Shown here one piece after another: positions 7,249-12,645 of a DNA stretch of 12,645 bases. The first letter of the stretch is position 1, and every line of letters begins with the position of its first letter. Both the position numbers and the translations under genes were made by a program. Source of the stretch: Helicobacter_D ganmani (lineage in GTDB: Bacteria > Campylobacterota > Campylobacteria > Campylobacterales > Helicobacteraceae); NCBI RefSeq assembly GCF_965138225.1, contig NZ_CBCSAX010000028.1. One strand, given 5' to 3'. Below the pieces are notes generated by a model. The model was given only the letters and a program-made list of their open reading frames with translations. It had not been told where the DNA came from and ran no database searches.

Positions 7249-10200
7249 GTTTGCTCCTAAAAGACGCGATAAATTCGCTAAATCTTGCAAAATAAGTATA
7301 AAAAAGCGGAATAAAGAAAGTAGCAATAAAAGTTGCTGCAAGCATTCCACCAATGACACCTGTTCCGATTGCGTGGCGACTAGCTGCCCCTGCACCCGTG
7401 CTAATTGCGAGAGGAAAAACACCGATTGTAAATGCAAGCGAAGTCATTACAATCGGGCGGAATCGCAATCTTGCTGCTTCCACCGCAGAATCATAAATAT
7501 CCTTACCCTCGTGTTCTCGCGCCTGCATTGCAAACTCAATAATCAAAATCGCATTTTTTGCTGCTAGTGCAATCAAGGTAATCAACCCGACTTGGAAATA
7601 AATATCATTGTTTAATCCTCTAAGCCAAGTTGCTAAAATCGCACCAAACACCGCAAAAGGCACAGCAGTAACAACTGCAAGAGGCATAAGCCACCGCTCA
7701 TATTGTGCCGCTAGAATCAAGAAAACAAAAACAAGTCCAAAGATAAAAGCAACCGCTCCTGTCCCACTGCTTGCTTTTTCTTGATAAGAACTTCCCGAAA
7801 ATGCAATCGTATAACCCTCTGGCAAAACTTCATTAGCGACTTCTTCAATCGCCAAAAGTGCGTCCCCTGAAGAATAGCCCGGTTTTGCATCTCCTGAAAT
7901 TTGTGCTGCCGGGAAGAGATTAAATCGCTCCAAAATATCTGGACCAATCACGCGTTCATATTTTACAAGCGCGCTAATCGGCACAAGTTCGCCACTATTA
8001 GAGCGCACAAAGACATTACGCAAATCCTCTGGCTTTTCTCTAAAAGGACTTTCAGATTGCACATTCACCTTGTAAGTGCGCCCAAAGAGATTAAAATCAT
8101 TGACATAATATGCCCCAAAAGTTGCTTGAAGTGTCGTAAATGCATCAACCACATTCACCCCCATTGCTTTTGCTTTTTCTCTATCCAAATCTATGTGATA
8201 TTGCGGCACATTTACGCTCAAGGTTGTTCGTAGTCCTGTGAGTTCTGGACGCTTTTGTGCAGCCTCTAAAACAAGCTGCGTGTTTTTTTGCAACTCTTGC
8301 ACAGGAGCTCCTGTGCGGTCTTGTATATACATTTCAAATCCATCTGTCAAGCTAAGTCCCATAATCGGTGGAGGATTGAGTGCGAAAATAATTGCGCTAG
8401 GATATTTCATAAGCTGTCCTGTTAGAGAGCCCGCTAAAGCTTGAGAATGCTGCCCTGCACTCTTTCTTTCTTTCCAATCTTTTAACATAATAAACGCTGT
8501 ACCACCATGACTTCTTACTGCACTTGAGAGCATATCATAACCTGCGAGTGTCATAATAGAATAGGAGTTTGGATTATTCATTACTGATTCTGCCACAAAA
8601 TCTGCCATTTGTGTTGTTTTGCTAAGAGCAGTTGCTGGTGGAAGCTGCATAGAAATAAGCAAAACACCCTTATCTTCTGATGGCACAAGCCCACTTGGCA
8701 CACGCGTAAAAAGTCCTGCTGTAATTGCCAATAACCCCACAAAAAGAATCACATACAAACTTCCACGTCGAATCGTATGCGCGACTTTTTCGGTAAATTT
8801 ATGTGTAAGCCAATCAAAGAAAGTGTTGAATTTCTTAACAATATAAAAAGGCTTTGGTTCTTTTGTTTTAAGGATTGAAACACAAAGTGCAGGCGTAAGC
8901 GTCAAAGCAACAAATCCTGAAATAACAACTGAAATAACAATAGTTACCGCAAACTGCTTGTAAATCTCTCCACTAAATCCTCCAATAAACGCAACAGGAA
9001 TAAACACCGCAGAGAGCACCAATACAATTGCGATAACCGGGCTTTGAATCTCCTCCATTGCCTTAATCGTGGCTTCTTTTACGGGGAGTTTTTCTGCGTG
9101 AATAAGTCGCTCTACATTTTCTATAACAATAATCGCATCATCTACGACGATTCCAATCGCCAAGATAAGCCCAAAAAGTGTCAATAGATTGATAGAAAAT
9201 CCGAGCAAATACATTCCCGCAAATGAGCCAATAATAGACACTGGCACTGCAATAACAGGAATAATCGTCGCCCTAAAGTTTTGTAAAAAGAAGTAAATAA
9301 CAATCACAACAAGAATAATTGCTTCAACAAAAGTTTTAATCACCTCACCAATAGATATTTTCACAAATTGTGTTGTATCATAAGGAATCGCATACTGCAA
9401 ACCATCAGGGAAATCTTTTGAAAGCTCCTCTAGCTTTGCAGCCACACCATCGGCGACATCTAACGCATTGGCTCCGGGTTGCAAAAAAACACCAAAGGCA
9501 ACTGCCTCTTTTTGATTATAGTAAGCATTCACACTATAATCCTCCGCCCCCAATTCAATCCGTGCAATATCCTTAAGACGCAGAGCAGAACCATCTTCGT
9601 TTGTCTTAATCAAAATTTCCTCAAACTCTTTTGCATCACTAAAACGTCCTTTTGTTGTTACACTATAAGTAAATTCTAAATCCTTTCGCACGGGTTCTTG
9701 TCCAAAGAATCCTGCGGCAAACTGCGAATTTTGCTCTTGAACTAGAGCAATTACTTCGGAGGGAGTAAGGTTGTATTTGGTCAATTTATCAGGAGAAAGC
9801 CAAATACGCATAGAGTATTCTTGTCTGCTAAAGAGTGTTGCATCACCAACGCCCGGCACACGTTTTAACTCATCTAAAATATTAATTGCGGCATAGTTTG
9901 CAATATAAGTTGCATCTTGATTGGGCATATCAGAAAACAATGAATAAACCGCCAAAATCGTAGAAGACTGCTTATTAACTGTTACGCCATACCTTTGGAC
10001 TTCTTGTGGTAATTGACTTAACACAGCTTGCACACGATTATTTACATTGATGGTTGCTTGGTCTGGGTCTGTTTCATTGGTAAAATACACATTAATGCTT
10101 AAAGAACCACTAGAAGTGGAAGAACTTTGCATATAAATCATATTTTCTACCCCGTTGATACTATTCTCCAATACACTTGCAACGGTATTAGAAATAACTT

Positions 10201-10366
10201 CCGCACTTGCGCCGGGATAAGTAGCAGATACTGCGACTTCTGGTGGAGTTACTTGAGGATATTCCTCCACTGCCAAAGAAAAAGCCGACAAAGCCCCAGC
10301 AATGACAATGATAATGGACATCACCATTGCCAAAACAGGACGTTCAATAAAAAATTTAGAAAACAT
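7241..10366 (-). CDS. cmeB: RND-type multidrug efflux pump, inner-membrane transporter (CmeB/AcrB-like)
   Basis: Proton-driven trimeric transporter that captures drugs, bile salts and detergents from the inner membrane/periplasm and passes them to CmeA-CmeC. 1041 residues, full length for the HAE1 family. It begins MFSKFFIERPVLAMV, typical of the first helix. Proton-relay residues are present: Asp409-Asp410 in GIVVDDAIIVIENVER (TM4), Lys937 in LIALAAKNAILIIEF (TM10), Arg969 and Thr975 (AcrB D407/D408, K940, R971, T978). Porter-domain landmarks include YPGASAEVI and NPPPIMG. The second half repeats the 6-helix block, ending in IPLFYTYFARF. The ATG at 10366 has AAGGA 7 nt upstream and lies 15 bp after cmeA. 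No frameshift or missing key residue was seen. The symbol cmeB follows gene order; in H. pylori the homologue is hefC. Confidence 0.96.
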   Translation of the reverse strand: MFSKFFIERPVLAMVMSIIIVIAGALSAFSLAVEEYPQVTPPEVAVSATYPGASAEVISNTVASVLENSINGVENMIYMQSSSTSSGSLSINVYFTNETDPDQATINVNNRVQAVLSQLPQEVQRYGVTVNKQSSTILAVYSLFSDMPNQDATYIANYAAINILDELKRVPGVGDATLFSRQEYSMRIWLSPDKLTKYNLTPSEVIALVQEQNSQFAAGFFGQEPVRKDLEFTYSVTTKGRFSDAKEFEEILIKTNEDGSALRLKDIARIELGAEDYSVNAYYNQKEAVAFGVFLQPGANALDVADGVAAKLEELSKDFPDGLQYAIPYDTTQFVKISIGEVIKTFVEAIILVVIVIYFFLQNFRATIIPVIAVPVSIIGSFAGMYLLGFSINLLTLFGLILAIGIVVDDAIIVIENVERLIHAEKLPVKEATIKAMEEIQSPVIAIVLVLSAVFIPVAFIGGFSGEIYKQFAVTIVISVVISGFVALTLTPALCVSILKTKEPKPFYIVKKFNTFFDWLTHKFTEKVAHTIRRGSLYVILFVGLLAITAGLFTRVPSGLVPSEDKGVLLISMQLPPATALSKTTQMADFVAESVMNNPNSYSIMTLAGYDMLSSAVRSHGGTAFIMLKDWKERKSAGQHSQALAGSLTGQLMKYPSAIIFALNPPPIMGLSLTDGFEMYIQDRTGAPVQELQKNTQLVLEAAQKRPELTGLRTTLSVNVPQYHIDLDREKAKAMGVNVVDAFTTLQATFGAYYVNDFNLFGRTYKVNVQSESPFREKPEDLRNVFVRSNSGELVPISALVKYERVIGPDILERFNLFPAAQISGDAKPGYSSGDALLAIEEVANEVLPEGYTIAFSGSSYQEKASSGTGAVAFIFGLVFVFLILAAQYERWLMPLAVVTAVPFAVFGAILATWLRGLNNDIYFQVGLITLIALAAKNAILIIEFAMQAREHEGKDIYDSAVEAARLRFRPIVMTSLAFTIGVFPLAISTGAGAASRHAIGTGVIGGMLAATFIATFFIPLFYTYFARFSEFIASFRSKHV

Positions 10367-10381
10367 TAAAGAATCCTTTGC

Positions 10382-11494
10382 TTAAGGCTTAGCCTGATTG
10401 TTTGGAGCTTGATTGGTCTGTGCCTGATTGAGCGGAGTTACTGGAGCACCCGGGCGCAATTTAATCAACTGACTTGTAACAATTATATCTCCGTCATTCA
10501 AACCACTTTTGATTATCACATCGTTACCGATATTATAACCTAACACCACAGGTGTTGGCTGGGCTTTCCCCTCCACAACTTTAAAGACAAAGCTTCCTTT
10601 GGCGTCTTGCATTAGTGCTACTTGTGGAATCGCAATGCAATCTTTTGCGATGATTCCATCTAAACGAATGCGCGAAAATTCTCCGGGCACCAACAAATGC
10701 TCTGGATTCTCTACAATAGCACGCGCTTTAATTGTTGCCGTACTTGGTTCTAAAACGCTATCAATAAAGTCTAATTTACCAAGATTATCAAAAGGTGTGC
10801 CATCAGAAAGCAGATAAATCACCTTGACATTTTCATAATCCAAAGTGCGCAAGAAATAATAATCATTGCTAGGGATAGAAAATTCTGCGTGGATTGGGTC
10901 TAATTGCGTAATGGTTGTGAGCAAATTATCTGCTCCTACTTTACCCACCAAATCACCGATGTCGTAACGCTTCATACTGATTTTACCACTTGCAGTTGCC
11001 ATTACATCAGTGTAACCCAAATCAATCATTGCCGCGTCCAAGTTCGCACGCGTATTTTCATAAGTAGATTGTGCAGAATCATATTCTTTTGGGCTAAGTG
11101 CTTTATTTTTGAAAAGCTTTTGTGCTCTAATCCAATCACGTTGTGCAGCTTTAAAAGCTGCTCGTGCCATATTGACAGCTGCTTGATATTTGTCAGGTTC
11201 AATTTTAAAGAGCTTATCGCCCTTTTTAACCAATGCACCCTCAACAAAATATTGCTCCAACAAAACTCCCTCTACACGTGCATAGATTCCTACACTCTGC
11301 AAACTTGTTAGCTTTGCAGGATATTCAAAGTTAATCGGCACATCTTGTCTTTTAACATTATGCGTATTAACAGGAAGTGCCATATTTTGCTGTTGTTCTC
11401 CGCCTTTATTTTCTTTAGAACAACCTGTTAATAAGACAACACCACAAAGGACGCCTAAAAATAATTGAGAAAGTATTTTAAGATAATTTTTCAT
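10382..11494 (-). CDS. cmeA: Periplasmic adaptor lipoprotein of the RND efflux system (CmeA-like)
   Basis: Membrane-fusion protein linking CmeB to CmeC across the periplasm. 370 residues. The N-terminus is a lipoprotein signal (LGVLCGVVLLTGC) with Cys25 as lipidation site. It is followed by MALPVNTHNVKRQDVPINFEYPA (start of the membrane-proximal domain), a biotinyl-lipoyl-like half-motif YARVEGVLLEQYFVEGALVKKGDKLFKI, an alpha-hairpin at about 108-155, the second lipoyl half (ATASGKISMKRYDIGDLVG), a beta barrel (LDPIHAEFSIP, LVPGEFSRIRL) and the terminal domain. The C-terminus is Gln/Asn/Pro-rich. The ATG at 11494 has AGAGGA just upstream. First gene of the operon, with promoter and operator-like sequences in the 294-bp gap before it. 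Confidence 0.94.
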   Translation of the reverse strand: MKNYLKILSQLFLGVLCGVVLLTGCSKENKGGEQQQNMALPVNTHNVKRQDVPINFEYPAKLTSLQSVGIYARVEGVLLEQYFVEGALVKKGDKLFKIEPDKYQAAVNMARAAFKAAQRDWIRAQKLFKNKALSPKEYDSAQSTYENTRANLDAAMIDLGYTDVMATASGKISMKRYDIGDLVGKVGADNLLTTITQLDPIHAEFSIPSNDYYFLRTLDYENVKVIYLLSDGTPFDNLGKLDFIDSVLEPSTATIKARAIVENPEHLLVPGEFSRIRLDGIIAKDCIAIPQVALMQDAKGSFVFKVVEGKAQPTPVVLGYNIGNDVIIKSGLNDGDIIVTSQLIKLRPGAPVTPLNQAQTNQAPNNQAKP

Positions 11495-11518
11495 TTTTCC
11501 TCTTTTATATGAATGATT

Positions 11519-11539
11519 CCAAGCATAGGGCTTGCTTGG
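11519..11539 (-). promoter_or_regulatory. Perfect hairpin in the cmeA leader
   Basis: CCAAGCA / TGCTTGG, a perfect 7-bp inverted repeat with a 7-nt loop, 24-44 nt ahead of the cmeA ATG and just above its ribosome site. It could be an RNA hairpin in the cmeA 5' UTR or a second operator. No T-run follows on the minus strand, so it is not a terminator. Confidence 0.45.
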
Positions 11540-11579
11540 TATTTAAATGCCTGTAAGACAATTTGTTTTGTAAAAATTC

Positions 11580-11599
11580 TGCGTAATGGCAATTACACA
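11580..11599 (-). promoter_or_regulatory. TetR-type operator resembling the CmeR box
   Basis: On the minus strand TGTGTAAT-tgcc-ATTACGCA: an inverted repeat with 8-bp arms and one mismatch. Its core TGTAAT-N4-ATTACG has the same half-sites and 4-nt spacing as the site bound by the repressor CmeR ahead of Campylobacter jejuni cmeABC (TGTAAT-N4-ATTACA, from memory), with one base different. It lies about 86-105 bp before the cmeA ATG, just downstream of the best promoter candidate, a sensible place for repression. No cmeR gene is adjacent. Confidence 0.55.
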
Positions 11600-11613
11600 A
11601 AATTTAATGCGAT

Positions 11614-11637
11614 ATTTTAACTCAAAAAAACCTTAAA
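11614..11637 (-). promoter_or_regulatory. Likely cmeA promoter
   Basis: On the minus strand: TTTAAGG (11631-11637), TTTTTTTG (11623-11630), then TAAAAT (11614-11619) as -10 with five of six consensus bases. The run of T-tracts instead of a -35 box fits the housekeeping promoter style described for Campylobacter and Helicobacter. Predicted transcription start is near 11606, placing the CmeR-like box at about +7 to +26. Sequence evidence only. Confidence 0.45.
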
Positions 11638-11704
11638 AATAATAAAAAATCCTGAACTGCTTTAAAAAAACTTCAAAATTCTATAAGACAAAAGAGGTTT
11701 CAAC

Positions 11705-11738
11705 CTTTGAGATTCCATTGTTTTTTGCAATCTCAAAG
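11705..11738. repeat. 10-bp inverted repeat beside REP-like copy 2
   Basis: CTTTGAGATT / AATCTCAAAG, perfect, with a 14-nt loop containing six Ts. It lies 50 bp beyond the stop of the gene ending at 11789 and could end that transcript, but no T-run follows the stem on the minus strand. It directly abuts the REP-like unit. Confidence 0.45.
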
Positions 11739-11739
11739 C

Positions 11740-11777
11740 TACGGATTGCCACGATTCCATAATATAGAATCTCGCAA
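11740..11777 (-). repeat. REP-like hairpin repeat, copy 2
   Basis: Minus strand: TTGCGAG, a central GATTC/GAATC hairpin, then GGCAATCCGTA. The end sequences are identical to copy 1 at 5732-5771, with 20 nt instead of 22 between them and an unrelated hairpin sequence. It lies 11 bp past the stop of the gene ending at 11789. Confidence 0.6.
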
Positions 11778-11788
11778 TAACGCATTGT

Positions 11789-12472
11789 CTAATTTTGCAA
11801 CCTTTCTGCTTTGTCCCATTCCAAAGGCGCTATAATCTCTCTTAATTGCATTTGTAATTGCTCGTATTTTTGGCAAATACATTCTGTTGCGCTTTGCAAT
11901 CCCTCACCAATTCCGTCCAATGTTTTTATAACTTGACGCGCTTTGATAGAAATATCTTGCAAAACTCCATTGGTCATTGCAGGGCTCATCACTTTCTTAC
12001 TCAATTTTAAAGTCATCAAACTGATTAATTCGCCATTTTTTTGCATCAACCTTGAAACATTTAAAATATCCTCCAAATCCGTTTGGGCAAATGTTAAACT
12101 CTCTTTTAACTCTTGTGTTTTAGAGTGCAAAACAGCCAAAAATTCATAAGAATGTTTGGAATCTTTTTTGACACTCTTGCTTTTGTGCGCATTTTTGGTC
12201 TTGGCAAACTCAATACCATTGCAATCTTGCAACAAATTCTTTAAACGAATTTCAAGATTCATTAAGGTTTGCATATGAATGTGAGAAATGATTTCAAAAC
12301 TTTTTTCTTTAGATTGATTGGCAAAGTTTCTATCTTGCAATTCCTTGATAGCAATATGGAAAGATTCTATATCCATTGTCATTGTATCAATACAAACTGC
12401 TCTTTGACGCAAATGCCCAATCTGCGCCTCATAATACTGCCTTAACGATTCTATTTCCAATTTATTCAACAT
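11789..12472 (-). CDS. Uncharacterised helical cytoplasmic protein
   Basis: I do not recognise this 227-residue protein. It has no signal peptide, transmembrane helix or cysteine cluster. It is almost wholly predicted helical, with heptad-like stretches near the N-terminus (KLEIESLRQYYEAQIGHLRQ), the middle (HSKTQELKESLTFAQTDLEDILNV) and the C-terminus (QKYEQLQMQLREI), and a basic Lys/Ser linker (KTKNAHKSKSVKKDSKHS). This suggests a coiled-coil adaptor, chaperone or cytoskeletal partner, but function is unknown. The ATG at 12472 has GAAGGG 8 nt upstream; a TTG one codon earlier is also possible. It is followed by the REP-like copy and the cmeA control region, and its start faces a possible plus-strand gene. 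Confidence refers to it being a real gene. Confidence 0.8.
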   Translation of the reverse strand: MLNKLEIESLRQYYEAQIGHLRQRAVCIDTMTMDIESFHIAIKELQDRNFANQSKEKSFEIISHIHMQTLMNLEIRLKNLLQDCNGIEFAKTKNAHKSKSVKKDSKHSYEFLAVLHSKTQELKESLTFAQTDLEDILNVSRLMQKNGELISLMTLKLSKKVMSPAMTNGVLQDISIKARQVIKTLDGIGEGLQSATECICQKYEQLQMQLREIIAPLEWDKAERLQN

Positions 12473-12503
12473 CAATATTACCCTTCTTTAGTGTTTATCA
12501 ATA

Positions 12504-12509
12504 ATTCTA
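12504..12509 (-). promoter_or_regulatory. Possible -10 element for the helical-protein gene
   Basis: TAGAAT on the minus strand, five of six bases matching TATAAT, 31 bp ahead of the ATG at 12472. It would give a leader of about 25 nt carrying the GAAGGG ribosome site. No convincing -35. Confidence 0.3.
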
Positions 12510-12548
12510 AAGTGAAGATTGCAAAAGAATTGCTTACCTAAAAGAATC

Positions 12549-12557
12549 TGATATGAT
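12549..12557 (+). promoter_or_regulatory. Possible extended -10 promoter facing right
   Basis: TGA-TATGAT on the plus strand: a TGN extension plus a five-of-six -10. A weak TTGCTT lies 16 nt upstream (12530-12535). Its predicted start site falls at or next to the ATG at 12564. Confidence 0.35.
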
Positions 12558-12563
12558 AGAATA

Positions 12564-12645
12564 ATGAGAAAAAATTTGCCAAATGAAGAGAGGAATAAAA
12601 GCGGATTTTTTAAATTTAGAGATGTTAATTTTTCTACTAAAAGCC
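12564..12645 (+). CDS. Possible start of a plus-strand gene, cut by the window edge
   Basis: The frame is open from the ATG at 12564 to the window end, 27 codons (MRKNLPNEERNKSGFFKFRD and seven more). An in-frame TGA lies just upstream, so this is the first possible ATG. There is no Shine-Dalgarno sequence before it, and a -10-like element ends only 6 bp upstream, so it would be leaderless or the real start is elsewhere. A second frame (ATG at 12583) is also open. The basic N-terminus ending in FKFRDVNFSTKS could precede a membrane helix, but that is a guess. Confidence 0.4.
   Translation, partial: MRKNLPNEERNKSGFFKFRDVNFSTKS

Noticed and set aside
7249..7437. 63-codon upstream extension of the cmeC reading frame inside cmeB
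   Set aside because: It reads another frame of the conserved cmeB end; the ATG at 7248 has AGGAG and begins a proper lipoprotein signal.
7241..10366. Several 60-110 codon ORFs antisense to or in other frames of cmeB
   Set aside because: They are shadows of a strongly conserved RND gene, with no ribosome sites or recognisable products.
11495..11788. A small gene, tRNA or CRISPR in the gap before cmeA
   Set aside because: No cloverleaf, no regularly spaced repeats and no ORF with a start and ribosome site; the gap is explained by promoter, operator, hairpins and the REP-like unit.
12583..12645. Alternative plus-strand frame starting ATG at 12583
   Set aside because: Too short to judge and no ribosome site; the earlier ATG at 12564 was kept as the tentative start, but either may be wrong.

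Overview
The window looks like chromosome of a Campylobacterota bacterium, most likely a non-gastric (enterohepatic) Helicobacter. The basis is AT-rich DNA with many AGAATC/GATTCT words, PdxA and IlvE sequences of Helicobacter type, a DUF2393-like membrane protein, a lone SPFH/flotillin-like protein, and an RND pump ordered adaptor-pump-channel as in Campylobacter cmeABC. H. pylori hefABC has the outer-membrane gene first. The genus is an inference from sequence memory; no search was run.

Almost everything is on the minus strand, so transcription runs from high to low coordinates. At 12564-12645 the first codons of a possible plus-strand gene run off the window. Divergent from it, 11789-12472 encodes an unrecognised, soluble, helical 227-residue protein. 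Next is a 294-bp non-coding stretch (11495-11788) holding a REP-like repeat, a 10-bp inverted repeat, a plausible cmeA promoter, a TetR-type operator resembling the Campylobacter CmeR box, and a leader hairpin. The tripartite efflux operon cmeA (10382-11494), cmeB (7241-10366), cmeC (5836-7248) follows with tight spacing.

A second non-coding stretch (5568-5835) carries another copy of the REP-like repeat, a degraded inverted copy and a small hairpin. Below it lies a closely spaced run of genes: ilvE, an SPFH-domain gene, hisIE, a DUF2393-like gene, pdxA and an SGNH hydrolase gene. Gaps from ilvE to pdxA are only 10-19 bp, and pdxA to the SGNH gene is 44 bp (or a 4-bp overlap with the longer start). 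The set mixes branched-chain amino acid, histidine and vitamin B6 synthesis with envelope functions.

The most notable point is at the left end. The SGNH gene stops at a TGA (582-584), but the same reading frame then stays open for about 193 codons to the window edge. The continuation has no good start codon or ribosome binding site, and it carries a C-terminal motif I associate with Campylobacterota surface-glycan proteins. The simplest reading is one larger gene broken by a Trp-to-stop change. Second is the CmeR-like operator in front of cmeA with no cmeR beside it. Third is the repeat family that brackets the efflux operon. I saw no tRNA, rRNA, CRISPR array, insertion sequence or prophage gene.
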